From contig NZ_JARUKY010000003.1 of assembly GCF_029688925.1 (NCBI RefSeq), forward strand, positions 222,117-286,116: DNA of 64,000 bases, written 5' to 3'. Shown here one piece after another: positions 37,144-46,237 of this stretch. This stretch comes from Evansella sp. AB-P1 (GTDB lineage Bacteria > Bacillota > Bacilli > Bacillales > Salisediminibacteriaceae). How positions within the stretch are numbered: position 1 is the stretch's first letter; each line of letters opens with the position of its first letter. Both the position numbers and the translations under genes were made by a program. The notes beneath the pieces are model-generated. The model was not told where the DNA came from, did not search any database, and was given only the letters and a program-made list of their open reading frames with translations.

Positions 37144-37266
37144 TTAATCTTCCTGATTGATTTTGACTTCAGGATGCTCCTTCCAGTAGGGGGCCAACGA
37201 TCCTTCCGCTTCAATCCACAGTGATCAAACATCAACACGACCAATTAATAGGGCTTCTATAATAGA
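37144..37266 (-). pseudogene. Possible remnant of a gene's 3' end
   Basis: Directly after the permease stop, one minus-strand frame reads IEALLIGRVDV, a TGA, then SLWIEAEGSLAPYWKEHPEV and KINQED before TAA at 37144. This protein-like stretch, without a start or ribosome binding site, may be the tail of a lost third gene of the operon. Family not recognised. Confidence 0.3.
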
Positions 37267-38871
37267 TTAAGAGCTTTCAATATCTCGTTTGTTAAAGCCA
37301 ATAAAGCCAACTATCATCAACACTATGGCCAATGCACTTAGAACGATCAACGGTCCCCATGTAAACTCTTCAATTGGTGCTTGAGGAACATGACCAAATG
37401 GAGAAATCTTCCCAATCCACTCTGAGAATTGGAATAATCCACCTAAATAGAGAACGAAGAACGAGTACAACACATACAACCAAATGAAACTTGTTGCTTT
37501 CGGGATAAATCCGATCATAAACACTACAATACCAATCATCACAAGCATAGCTGGATAATACGCCATGGCAGCACCGTATATCATTCCAAATTGTAAACCT
37601 TCCTCCATAACAGCTGCCCCTGCAGACCAAAGTCCAATAGCAGCAAGAGAAAGCATAACAAATCCATTCACAACTGAAATAGCTAAGTAGCTTCCCATTA
37701 AATGAGTACGTGAGACAGCTCTTCCTAACAAATGATCGAGGCGGCCTTTTTTCTCTTCCCCTCGCAGCTTATTGATAGCCATAATGGGTGGAATAGTGGC
37801 AAGGAGGGAAATGACGATCATTAACATAGGAATAAACTGTTCAACTAATGACACATCATCGTCTCCATTTAACATCTGCCCCAGCATTTCGTTTCCTTCA
37901 AAAAAGGATTCAAGATCTCCAAAAACCGAACCGTAGGAAGCACCGAGTACATACATCCCAATAGCCCAAGAAATTATACCAGTACGTTGAAGTCTTAAAG
38001 CAAGACCCGTTGGACTTTGTAAAAAAGCTGATGCATATCTTTTACCTGGTTTTGCAGGTAAAAAACCAGACTCTAAGTCTCGAATACTGTTTAAATAATT
38101 AGCAATAATAAATAGAACGATAGAAGCCCCTATCATTAATAGGATTGGCCACCAATTGTTAGTGGAATATACCTCTGCCTTTGTTACCCAAGCTAATGGT
38201 GAAATCCACGATAAAGCTTCATAACTTACGTCCGTGATGGCCCTAAATAAATAAGCAACGAGCAAAATAGCAATAGAGTAACCAGTTGTTCCTCGGGAGC
38301 TATCGGATAACTGTGCAAACACAGCAGCTACTCCACCAAAAAATAAAGTTGTAGCTCCTAAAGCTATACCGTAAAGCAAGGATCCTTCAAAATCCATTGA
38401 TTCAATGCCTAATGCATACAAGCCAAAAGCATTAATAGCTGCTAAGGCAATACTTGCAAACACTAAAGTAATGATTGTTGCATTTAAATAGGCAAGTCTT
38501 CCAACTGGTAAGGAACGGACCATTTCGACTCGACCATCCTCTTCATCAGCTCTAGTATGGCGACAAACAAGTAGGATTCCCATTAAACCAGCAACAACTG
38601 CGGTCATCAGTAGCATTTGATGAGCAGTCATGGCACCTATCGTATAGTTACCCAAATCACCTGGACCTACCATTGCTGTCATGGCAGGGTTAGCCATCGT
38701 TTCCGCCATGGCATCCCTTTCCTGCTGGGAATCAAATAATCCAACAAACGCAGGAGGAACGATCAAGGTAAAAAACGTCAAACCTACTAACCATAATGGA
38801 ATTTTAATACTATCTAAACGAAGGATAAACCTTGTAAGGTGGCCTGTTTTGGCAATTAAATTTTTAGCCAT
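37267..38871 (-). CDS. ABC-2 type exporter permease (polyketide antibiotic exporter-like)
   Basis: A 534-residue membrane protein with about twelve membrane segments, arranged as two similar halves, like the large permeases annotated as exporters of polyketide antibiotics. RHTRADEEDGRVEMVRSLPVGR in the first half and NKLRGEEKKGRLDHLLGRAVSR in the second are the repeated cytoplasmic motifs. Its start codon shares one base with the stop of the upstream ATPase gene (TAATG), so the two are translationally coupled. With the divergent TetR regulator this forms a classic drug- or peptide-export module; the substrate is unknown. Confidence 0.92.
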   Translation of the reverse strand: MAKNLIAKTGHLTRFILRLDSIKIPLWLVGLTFFTLIVPPAFVGLFDSQQERDAMAETMANPAMTAMVGPGDLGNYTIGAMTAHQMLLMTAVVAGLMGILLVCRHTRADEEDGRVEMVRSLPVGRLAYLNATIITLVFASIALAAINAFGLYALGIESMDFEGSLLYGIALGATTLFFGGVAAVFAQLSDSSRGTTGYSIAILLVAYLFRAITDVSYEALSWISPLAWVTKAEVYSTNNWWPILLMIGASIVLFIIANYLNSIRDLESGFLPAKPGKRYASAFLQSPTGLALRLQRTGIISWAIGMYVLGASYGSVFGDLESFFEGNEMLGQMLNGDDDVSLVEQFIPMLMIVISLLATIPPIMAINKLRGEEKKGRLDHLLGRAVSRTHLMGSYLAISVVNGFVMLSLAAIGLWSAGAAVMEEGLQFGMIYGAAMAYYPAMLVMIGIVVFMIGFIPKATSFIWLYVLYSFFVLYLGGLFQFSEWIGKISPFGHVPQAPIEEFTWGPLIVLSALAIVLMIVGFIGFNKRDIESS

Positions 38872-39788
38872 TACTTTCCACCTCCAACTCCTGTATCGTG
38901 AGCTTTTTCTGTTCCTTCGTAGTGGCGCATGAATAAGTCCTCTAATGTAGGAGGGGAACTTTCAAGCTTCAACACACCAAATTGGCTAATATGCTTAATC
39001 GCATTATCTAACTCTTCCGTATCCACTTGGAACGATAAACCTTGCTCCGTTTCTTCTATTTCATGAATTCCCTTTAACTCTTTTAAGTTAACAGGCTCCT
39101 TCGTTTGCACGAGCATTTGCGTACGAGTTAAGTGACGTAGCTCTGTTAATGAACCTGATTCTATAATTCTACCTTCTCGAATAATACCTACTCTATCACA
39201 AAGCTTTTCTACTTCAGATAAAATATGACTAGATAGTAAAACACTTTTCCCTTCTTTTTTTACCTCTATTACACACTCTTGAAAAATCTTTTCCATCAAC
39301 GGATCAAGTCCAGAAGTAGGTTCGTCTAAAATATATAAATCTGCATCAGAAGAGAACGCTGCAATTAGGGCGACCTTCTGCCTATTTCCCTTTGAATATG
39401 TTCGACATTTCTTCGTAGGATCCAAGTCAAACTTCTTTATTAATTCTTCTCTTTTGCTCTTATTATTCCCCCCACGAAGTTTTACAAATAAATCAATAAC
39501 CTCTCCACCTGTTAAATTGGGCCATAAATTCACATCTCCAGGAACATAGGCAACACGCTTATGAATTTCCACCGCGTCATTCCAAGCATCCTTACCGAAT
39601 ATTTTCACTTCCCCTTCTGTTGCTTTCAAAATCCCAAGTAAAACACGGATTGTTGTTGATTTACCAGCGCCGTTTGGACCAATAAAACCAAAGATTTCCC
39701 CACTATTCACTTCAAGATTAACTCCATCTAGAGCTGTAAACTTTCCAAACTTTTTTGTTAAATTCGTTACTTGCAATAGACTCATCAT
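38871..39788 (-). CDS. ABC transporter ATP-binding protein (exporter)
   Basis: A 305-residue ATPase: Walker A GPNGAGKST, Q-loop region VAYVPGDVNLWPNL, signature YSKGNRQKVAL (a variant of LSGGQ common in ABC-2 exporters), Walker B LYILDEPTSGLDP and switch His in LSSHILSE. The C-terminal 90 residues are the extra domain of drug-exporter ATPases. GGAGAGG precedes the start at 39788; the next codon is also ATG. It works with the permease at 37267-38871. Two TGAAATA palindromes between it and tetR suggest TetR repression of the pair. Confidence 0.93.
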   Translation of the reverse strand: MMSLLQVTNLTKKFGKFTALDGVNLEVNSGEIFGFIGPNGAGKSTTIRVLLGILKATEGEVKIFGKDAWNDAVEIHKRVAYVPGDVNLWPNLTGGEVIDLFVKLRGGNNKSKREELIKKFDLDPTKKCRTYSKGNRQKVALIAAFSSDADLYILDEPTSGLDPLMEKIFQECVIEVKKEGKSVLLSSHILSEVEKLCDRVGIIREGRIIESGSLTELRHLTRTQMLVQTKEPVNLKELKGIHEIEETEQGLSFQVDTEELDNAIKHISQFGVLKLESSPPTLEDLFMRHYEGTEKAHDTGVGGGK

Positions 39789-39833
39789 GAATCCTCTCCC
39801 TAATATAGGATGTAATCAGTAGCTTGTGAAAAA

Positions 39834-39923
39834 TATGAAATATTTCACTTTATATATTTCATAATATAACATCATTGAATGTCTTTGCAATATTTTTTGA
39901 AATATATTATTTGTTTTATTTCA
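39834..39923. promoter_or_regulatory. Two TetR-type operators in the divergent promoter region
   Basis: TATGAAATA, 12 bp, TATTTCATA at 39834-39863 and TGAAATA, 12 bp, TATTTCA at 39898-39923. Both share the same arms and the same 12 bp spacer, and lie between the exporter ATPase and tetR genes. They probably bind the adjacent TetR protein and control both directions. Confidence 0.68.
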
Positions 39924-39962
39924 TAATTTTTATTACACTTAATAGTATGAGGTGATCACTGC

Positions 39963-40550
39963 ATGGATGGATTTATGCGTCGTAGAGAGCAGAAAAAAAC
40001 AGAAATTTTAAAAGCAGCCCTAGACCTTTTTATGACACATGGTGTTCAGAAAGTGTCTATTTCCGAAATCGCAAAAACAGCAAATGTATCTCAGGTAACT
40101 ATATATAATTACTTCGAAAGCAAGCACAACCTTGCAAAAGAAACAATACACTTTTATGTAGATGATGCATGGGCGGAAATGGAGGCTGTCGTCAGTAGTG
40201 ACATTCCTTTTGAAGAAAAAATAAAGGCACTTATTTTTAATAAAAAAGAAGCAGCTAATCGTATCCACCCTGAATTTTACAACTATTTCATGAAGGAATA
40301 CACCGCTGGTATTACGTATATTGAAGAGTTTTACCAGAAAAGAGCCATACCTCGTCTTGTTCAATTATTTAATGAAGGACGAGAAAAAGGGTTCATCGAT
40401 CCAACTATCTCAAACGAAGCAATTATTATGTACATGCATATGATAAAGGATAGTATGCAGCGTGAAGAGATTTATTCTAAGATCCTGCCACATACGGAAG
40501 ATATTACAAAGCTTATGTTTTATGGGATATTAGGCAATAAGAAAGATTAG
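39963..40550 (+). CDS. TetR family transcriptional regulator
   Basis: A 195-residue regulator. The N-terminal TetR DNA-binding domain is clear (ILKAALDLFMTHGVQKVSIS and VSQVTIYNYFESKHNL), followed by an all-helical ligand domain. Ribosome binding site AGGTGAT. It is divergent from the ABC exporter genes across 174 bp containing two matching palindromes, so it most likely represses the exporter and itself until an exported compound binds. Followed by its own terminator. Confidence 0.93.
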   Translation: MDGFMRRREQKKTEILKAALDLFMTHGVQKVSISEIAKTANVSQVTIYNYFESKHNLAKETIHFYVDDAWAEMEAVVSSDIPFEEKIKALIFNKKEAANRIHPEFYNYFMKEYTAGITYIEEFYQKRAIPRLVQLFNEGREKGFIDPTISNEAIIMYMHMIKDSMQREEIYSKILPHTEDITKLMFYGILGNKKD

Positions 40551-40557
40551 TCTTAAT

Positions 40558-40597
40558 ATTAAACAGACCACAATATCATTTGGTCTGTTTATTTTTT
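40558..40597 (+). terminator. Intrinsic terminator of tetR
   Basis: AAACAGACCA (40561-40570) pairs with TGGTCTGTTT (40581-40590), then ATTTTTTG. Confidence 0.85.
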
Positions 40598-40784
40598 GTT
40601 TTGCATAAAATTGAAAGCGTTCCAACATCAATCATGATACAACCTCATTGTTATAAATGCTGTATGTTTATGATTATTACATGGTGGGAAAGGCACTGTA
40701 ACATTATCTACCCATTAAACACAATGCCACTAAATGAAACTATTAATAGTGAAGGAATTTGGGATATAAGGTGGGAAATTTTCT

Positions 40785-41210
40785 ATGTTCATACTTGGAG
40801 AAAACATAAGTGGAAATGTACTTCCTTTGTTTCTACTAGCTGACATTTCTTCTTGGCTTTTTCCACTATTAGTTATTGTCATTTTGGGAGTCACGTTCTA
40901 TTCTATCATTCGACGAATAGTAGAATGGTTTTCTAATAATAGAAAACCTATTGAAAAAGAAAAAGCCATGGTAGTAGCGAAGAGAGAAGATGTTCGTCAC
41001 AGACCCCATAGAAATAAGGGTACTGGTATTAACATCGGAATGAGTCGATCAATTACGAAATATTACGTCACCTTTGAATTAGATAATGATCAACGCTTAG
41101 AATTTAAGGTAAATGGAAAGGAATATTCTATGCTGTCAGAAGACGACGTAGGCTACCTAGAATTTCAAGGGACAAGGTATCTGGATTTTGAAAGAGCTGG
41201 ATCTATTTAA
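40785..41210 (+). CDS. DUF2500 family membrane protein
   Basis: A 141-residue protein with one membrane helix (about residues 22-45) and a cytoplasmic or external beta domain. DUF2500 features are AMVVAKREDVRHRPHRNKG, TKYYVTFELDNDQRLEFKV and YSMLSEDDVGYLEFQGTRYL. The start follows AGGTGGG by 9 bases. Function of DUF2500 proteins is unknown. Single gene; a weak cre-like TTGAAAGCGTTCCAA lies 170 bp upstream at 40611. Confidence 0.88.
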   Translation: MFILGENISGNVLPLFLLADISSWLFPLLVIVILGVTFYSIIRRIVEWFSNNRKPIEKEKAMVVAKREDVRHRPHRNKGTGINIGMSRSITKYYVTFELDNDQRLEFKVNGKEYSMLSEDDVGYLEFQGTRYLDFERAGSI

Positions 41211-41235
41211 AATAGGATTTTTAAGATTTACAAAA

Positions 41236-41277
41236 ATGGGGGTTAACGTTTCTGATACGTTTCACCCCTTTTTATTT
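41236..41277 (+). terminator. Weak intrinsic terminator
   Basis: GGGGGTTAACG can pair imperfectly with CGTTTCACCCC, followed by TTTTTATTTTG. Confidence 0.5.
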
Positions 41278-41307
41278 TGTTAAGTATAGAGTCATACATG
41301 ATGCTTG

Positions 41308-41853
41308 CTAATTCCAAACTAACCCATACTTTTTTCGATACTTTGAGTCCTCTTCTTCTTCAATTAGTTTTAACGCTTCCCCTTTTATGTTCTCATCATG
41401 GCATTTGTCATACAGATTCTTAAGCCCTTGAATAATATCAAATCGAATTAACGTCCCATTCTTTTCGGACATACACGTACGATATCGTTCAATGAGGTGA
41501 GTTGTTACCAATTCCTTTTGCTCATCTCCAGCTAAACCTATCTTCCAAATAGACTGTAAACTGTGCCTTGCTGTAACGAACTTCTTATCCATCGTCACTT
41601 TCCATACTGCCGGGAAATCAAGTAGCATTCTTCCTTCAGGATCACTAATTGCCAAACTAGAAAGAAATTGTGCAGCTAGTGATCGCTTATGATTATCCTT
41701 GCTCGAGAGGTTTCCCTTCCATTGATCCCAAACTTCATATGCCCAATCTACTTCTTTTTCTGTCAAAACTAAAATAGCCGTGTACGCCTCATACACTTCG
41801 TTCTTATCATTTGACTCTAATTTTTCAAATAGAGCTTTCGTTTCCTTATCCAT
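41308..41853 (-). CDS. HEAT-repeat-like helical protein
   Basis: A 181-residue soluble protein composed of helical pairs (ALFEKLESNDKNEVYEAYTAI, RSLAAQFLSSLAISDPEGRML, TARHSLQSIWKIGLAGDEQK) that look like HEAT or ARM repeats, suggesting a protein-binding scaffold. The start at 41853 follows GGGGGATGG; the longer frame starting at 41964 has no ribosome binding site. It converges with the DUF2500 gene. No specific function can be assigned. Confidence 0.75.
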   Translation of the reverse strand: MDKETKALFEKLESNDKNEVYEAYTAILVLTEKEVDWAYEVWDQWKGNLSSKDNHKRSLAAQFLSSLAISDPEGRMLLDFPAVWKVTMDKKFVTARHSLQSIWKIGLAGDEQKELVTTHLIERYRTCMSEKNGTLIRFDIIQGLKNLYDKCHDENIKGEALKLIEEEEDSKYRKKYGLVWN

Positions 41854-42132
41854 TTTTCCATCCCCCTTCCTTTTAGCAATTTGAAATCGTGATTTGATAT
41901 TATGATCTGCTACATTCAATAATCTATTTGAATATATCTTTAATTTTCGCATAAATTCAAACATTTTGTATGAATATACAAGTTTTAAAGGAAATTAGCA
42001 CATGAAGAAATGAACTTACTTATTATAAAACAATTTTCTAACCTTTTTAAGTAATATAGTTTAAAAATATACCCCTTACATAATTGTTTATGGTAATATT
42101 ATACTGTAAAAATTTGAAAAGGTGGTATGTTA

Positions 42133-44097
42133 ATGAAAAAAGTTAATTTATTGATCCTTTTGTTTCTATTACTATTGATTGTCGCTTGTAATAGTAATGA
42201 ACCAACGGAAGCAGAAATGGAAAACAACGATAATAATGGTGAAACTCTAGAAAACCTAGATGAAGAAACAGATGATCAACAAGAAAAAACAAAGTCATTT
42301 CTACCTAAAGATGGCGTTTATGTTCACCGTGGTGACGAAATCGATGATATGGTTGCACAATATGAAACGGTAGAAGAAGGCCTTGTACGCATGATTACAT
42401 ATTATCAAGGAGAGGAAGTAAATACCTACTATTTTGAGAATGAAGATGGCATCTATTCTGTTGGATTAAGTTTAGAGGAGGCCATGGATAGTATAGACAA
42501 TTTGGACCCCGATCGTCTTCAATTAAAATACCCGTTAGAAATTGGACAATTATGGGAAACACCTAGTGGCGCATCTATCGTCAAACATGAAGTGGTAGAC
42601 ATCATCCCATCATACTCCACACCGTATAAAACTTTCGATGAAGTTGTTAAAATTAATATGATCGTTTTAGAAAATGGAGAGGAATTATTTAATCAATATT
42701 TATATTTTGCCGAGGATTATCACCGAGTAGGACTAGACGGTAGAATTCATTACCAGTTAGCAGAAGTAACGGACACTATGTCTGCACCAGTTAATTACTT
42801 ACTGGAACCGATGGACTTTATAAAAATTGACGAGGTTTTACATGAAAATGAAAATGGAAAAGTAACATTATTAGGTCACAATTACAATGAAGCTTTAGGA
42901 AATAATGCAATAGCAATCCTATTTGAAGGACCGTTTAGTACCGAGTGGGAAAGAACATTTGATGATTACTTTAACTTTAGAGGCATTTCAGTGAATGCTA
43001 ACGACAGTCTCTTCAGAATTGTGAATGGAAATACGGATTATAATAGATATATAAGTGATCAAGGAAAAATTGTTGTTTTATTCGACGAGAACGATGGACC
43101 TTTAGCAAGACTAGATTACAGAATAGATAGAGATGGAGACTTTACTAATATCATAGATCTCTCCGAATTTAATGAAACAATAACAATTCCAGGAGTAGAG
43201 GTTTTGCCTAATAATGATTTCTTGGCATTTGACCCATTACTAATAGAGACTGATGATAGAATCGTTTCTATCAGTAGAGTATTCATAGAAGATAGTATTG
43301 CAATATCTGGAACCATTGAGTTTAAACAGGATGAACAGGATTATAGACTTGAAGCTAATGTATATATCCCACAACTGGATAAGTATTCACAAGTGAGAGC
43401 ACAAGATACTAGGGACTATTTCTCCAATATGGTTGTTCCGTTTGACTTTAGCATCAATCTAGATACTCCTATTAGTAAAGAAATAAAAATGATGAACTTC
43501 TTTGTGGCTGGTGTAGCATTTAAGCTTGACCTTACTGAAGGAAACTTAGATGAGGAATTTATAGATGAGTACAACAGCTTATATCATACAATATCTGAAA
43601 CTAGTATTTACAGAGCCGATGGATTTTTACCATCTACAATTTTCAAAACTGACATTTTTGGTATAGAAGATAATGTAGGAAATACTCATAATAATACTAT
43701 CATCCTCCCAGCAATGCGTGGAACTGGGAGTCGTGGTGAAGAAGTGCGAAATCGAAGTGATGGATTTTACTTATACGGACAATACACAGATCTGGAAGTG
43801 AGTATTGGGACAGCTGAATCTCAAGACTTCTCTAATGATGTCAGAGTCGTTTTCTATGGTGATGATTACGATCATAATGCGATCCTTGGAAATAGACAAT
43901 CAGGTGCTAACGCATCAGAATTTGGGACGCCATTAGCAGAAGTTACACTCTCTCCTAACAGTCCAATTGAAACTGTTGAAATGAATGTAGAAGGAGTAAA
44001 CCGACTAAGGGCTATTTACTTCACTAACACGTACGAACGAAGTGAATATATCCCAAGTATCATTATTACTGATAGTACTTTAACAAGAGCTGATTAA
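42133..44097 (+). CDS. Large hypothetical lipoprotein
   Basis: A 654-residue predicted lipoprotein. A Lys-containing start and hydrophobic core end in lipobox IVAC (about residues 16-19), then a Glu/Asn-rich linker. The rest is beta-rich, strongly acidic and has no recognised domain; the first part (SFLPKDGVYVHRGDEIDDM to YPLEIGQLWETPSGA) resembles small extracytoplasmic lipoprotein domains. The start at 42133 follows AGGTGG by 7 bases; the ATG two codons earlier is too close. Single gene ending in a terminator at 44122. Confidence 0.82.
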   Translation: MKKVNLLILLFLLLLIVACNSNEPTEAEMENNDNNGETLENLDEETDDQQEKTKSFLPKDGVYVHRGDEIDDMVAQYETVEEGLVRMITYYQGEEVNTYYFENEDGIYSVGLSLEEAMDSIDNLDPDRLQLKYPLEIGQLWETPSGASIVKHEVVDIIPSYSTPYKTFDEVVKINMIVLENGEELFNQYLYFAEDYHRVGLDGRIHYQLAEVTDTMSAPVNYLLEPMDFIKIDEVLHENENGKVTLLGHNYNEALGNNAIAILFEGPFSTEWERTFDDYFNFRGISVNANDSLFRIVNGNTDYNRYISDQGKIVVLFDENDGPLARLDYRIDRDGDFTNIIDLSEFNETITIPGVEVLPNNDFLAFDPLLIETDDRIVSISRVFIEDSIAISGTIEFKQDEQDYRLEANVYIPQLDKYSQVRAQDTRDYFSNMVVPFDFSINLDTPISKEIKMMNFFVAGVAFKLDLTEGNLDEEFIDEYNSLYHTISETSIYRADGFLPSTIFKTDIFGIEDNVGNTHNNTIILPAMRGTGSRGEEVRNRSDGFYLYGQYTDLEVSIGTAESQDFSNDVRVVFYGDDYDHNAILGNRQSGANASEFGTPLAEVTLSPNSPIETVEMNVEGVNRLRAIYFTNTYERSEYIPSIIITDSTLTRAD

Positions 44098-44119
44098 GTT
44101 AAATCAATACACTCTAAAA

Positions 44120-44155
44120 GTAGAAGCACACGATAAAGTGTGCTTTTATTTTTGA
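44120..44155 (+). terminator. Intrinsic terminator
   Basis: AAGCACAC, 6 base loop, GTGTGCTT, followed by TTATTTTT. Confidence 0.85.
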
Positions 44156-44241
44156 GCATGGAATTCTGAAGGTTCCTCTTCTCATACGGATTACTATTAA
44201 AACTATCACATAAAATTACATTATCAATTTTTCATGTAATA

Positions 44242-44334
44242 TCAAAATAATAACCAGATAAAGATTCCCCAAAGAGGTAAGCTAAATGCAGTCCCCCACA
44301 ATAAACCTTTAAAAAAATTTCCTTCTCGTTCCAC
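44242..44334 (-). CDS. 30-residue membrane microprotein
   Basis: GTG start at 44334, 8 bases after GGAGG; stop TGA at 44242. The peptide begins MEREGNFFKGLLWGTAFSLP and continues as a single membrane helix. The FFKGLLWGT...LPLW pattern recalls unnamed microproteins found in other Bacillaceae, from memory. It lies alone between a terminator and the gene at 44499. Confidence 0.6.
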   Translation of the reverse strand: MEREGNFFKGLLWGTAFSLPLWGIFIWLLF

Positions 44335-44498
44335 TACACCAACCTCCGTTCTTTCTTATATGAAGTATTGGCATAAACAAGGAAAACTAATCAGCAAAAA
44401 AATGAATTCATATTGATTGAAACAATGTTCCCTTGCATTAATTATCTTCCTCCATGCCATACTAAAAAAGAGAGTATAGAAGGAGGCTTTAAAAAAAG

Positions 44499-44798
44499 AT
44501 GAACATGGACATTGATATTACTACTATCAGTAACGAAATGCCCGATTTTATTAATCATGACGAAGCAAGACAATGGTTTAAAAAGCAGTTTCACGAACGT
44601 TTTGCTCTTAGGAATACAGACACTATAGATGGAAAAACCATTTATTTTTATCATATCATCAAGGACCTTGATCAATATCAACACTATATGGAAAGCTTCT
44701 CTAGGGAAGAAGGACATGAATTTACAAATCCTGATACATTTAAAAGCTATTCAACCGTTGAAATAACAGAGGATGGGGACATAAGCTTGTCTTTATAA
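44499..44798 (+). CDS. Hypothetical small soluble protein
   Basis: A 99-residue, acidic, soluble protein with mixed helix and strand pattern (ISNEMPDFINHDEARQWFKK, KTIYFYHIIKDLDQYQHYM). The start follows GGAGG by 12 bases, slightly long; a second ATG lies two codons on. Family not recognised. Single gene between the 30-residue ORF (opposite strand) and the VanZ-like gene. Confidence 0.7.
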   Translation: MNMDIDITTISNEMPDFINHDEARQWFKKQFHERFALRNTDTIDGKTIYFYHIIKDLDQYQHYMESFSREEGHEFTNPDTFKSYSTVEITEDGDISLSL

Positions 44799-44970
44799 AG
44801 TAAATCTAAATTTTTTCAGCTGAAGAAATACGTATAATAATGATGGAATTCTTTGTACATCCAAGCACAACCTACTGTAAAATTCGGTTGGATTCCATAG
44901 GTTTAAGTATTCTTTCTGTTTAAAAAACCTCTATTTGTCTATGATAGTTTAATAGACAGGAGGTTTATTT

Positions 44971-45501
44971 ATGCGATTTGCCTTTCCAGTTATTATTTTT
45001 TTGTCCCTTTTGGTTATTATCGTGTCCATTGGAAAGGAAACTAATGGATCGATGGATACAAACATCATACGCAGTATCTATAAAGCAGAAGTGAATCCAT
45101 TATTTTTTCTTGATTGGAACAGTTCATTTTATTCTAGTTTTTCTATTATAGATGGTTCAGCTACATTACAACTGCGAAAAATTGGTCACTTTATTTTTTA
45201 TGGAACACTTGCAGCTTTTATATTCATCGTCCTTCCAATTCACAACATTTGGATAAGAGGCGTCACTGCAGCAAGTTCATCATCTATTATTGGTGCAATT
45301 GATGAATATCATCAATATTTTTTAAGCGATCGCAGTGGAAGATTATTCGATATTTACATTAATATTGCTGGTAGCTTCTTTACGATTTTCACTATTTTAG
45401 TTTTATATGGCTTACTATTAATGAAACAACGTATTAAATACAAGTATGAAATGAAATATGATGAAAAACAAACAGGTAGAGAATGGATTAGTGCTCCCTG
45501 A
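44971..45501 (+). CDS. VanZ-like family membrane protein
   Basis: A 176-residue protein with four membrane segments. VanZ-like features are LRKIGHFIFYGTLAAF and IDEYHQYFLSDRSGRLFDI, the latter a very typical family signature. Ribosome binding site AGGAGG. VanZ is known for low-level teicoplanin resistance, but most bacillus homologs have no demonstrated link to glycopeptides and no van genes are nearby. A positively charged tail follows the last helix. Confidence 0.88.
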   Translation: MRFAFPVIIFLSLLVIIVSIGKETNGSMDTNIIRSIYKAEVNPLFFLDWNSSFYSSFSIIDGSATLQLRKIGHFIFYGTLAAFIFIVLPIHNIWIRGVTAASSSSIIGAIDEYHQYFLSDRSGRLFDIYINIAGSFFTIFTILVLYGLLLMKQRIKYKYEMKYDEKQTGREWISAP

Positions 45502-45848
45502 TCATGAGTTGTGGTTACTACTGTGTCGCTAAGTAGGCATTTGTCCTACTGTTACTTTATTACGACACAATTTTTCAGTATAACCTGTCATCTACTTACA
45601 TAGGTAATTTATATTTCCTAGGGAATAATTAGTTCATTTGTCGAAATCCTGTGATTTAGATTGTTTTGTCCTGTGAAATTTAACAAAGGAAAAGTGCCAT
45701 ACACCAATGAAATCGGTACGTGGCACCATTAAACTTGTTTAAAAGGGTCAAAATTAAGAACAATCTCCAACTCTTTATTTCCTTCAGCAGAGGTCAATTC
45801 GTTCTCTTCCCTTTCATCTCCGTTATGTAGTTCCCTACCCCAAAACCA
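45502..45848. other. Intergenic region with hairpin, no gene
   Basis: AGTGCCA at about 45691 pairs with TGGCAC at about 45720, a possible terminator-like structure. The 60-codon minus-strand frame at 45729-45911 has no ribosome binding site and was not accepted. Confidence 0.4.
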
Positions 45849-45849
45849 A

Positions 45850-45884
45850 ATAAAGGAAACGAGAATCATATCTCGTTTCCTATT
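45850..45884 (-). terminator. Intrinsic terminator of the yjcZ-like gene
   Basis: AGGAAACGAGA (45854-45864) and TCTCGTTTCCT (45871-45881) form a perfect 11 bp stem, with TTTATTT following on the minus strand. The short palindrome GTGCCTGGCACT lies beside it at 45901-45912. Confidence 0.8.
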
Positions 45885-45911
45885 AGACAAATTTCGGGGA
45901 GTGCCTGGCAC

Positions 45912-46052
45912 TTAGTAAGCCCCGACTATTACAGCTCCAATAATGGCTAGTAACACAAACATCACAATAATAAAGGCAAAGCCACCTACTGCTGTTGTTG
46001 CTGGCGCTGCTGTCTCTCCTGCTGGCGCTCCTTTACCTGCTGGATAAGTCAT
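45912..46052 (-). CDS. YjcZ family sporulation microprotein
   Basis: A 46-residue protein, too short for most ORF cutoffs. ATG at 46052 after AAAAGGAG (10 bases). It has an Ala/Pro/Gly/Thr-rich first half and a C-terminal membrane helix beginning GGFAFIIVMFVLLAIIG and ending GAY, the hallmark of YjcZ/YhfP-type small sporulation membrane proteins. These occur in spore formers and are expressed in the forespore or mother cell; the molecular role is unclear. It supports a spore-forming host. Confidence 0.85.
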   Translation of the reverse strand: MTYPAGKGAPAGETAAPATTAVGGFAFIIVMFVLLAIIGAVIVGAY

Positions 46053-46237
46053 TAAAAGTCATCTCCTTTTCTCTGTCTTCAATGACAGCATATGTTATAC
46101 ATCTAATTACGAATGGACATTTGTACCGATAAACTAGGTAATGAAACTAATTAATGCAAATACCTATACGAACAAGTTGTATTATAGGAAATGACAAATT
46201 ATTCTTGGTTGGTGTTACACCTTTATTTTCATCCATT

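Noticed and set aside
40611..40627. cre site before the DUF2500 gene
   Set aside because: The second half departs from the consensus at several bases; mentioned only as weak.
45729..45911. 60-codon minus-strand ORF
   Set aside because: No ribosome binding site, overlaps the yjcZ terminator and looks non-coding.
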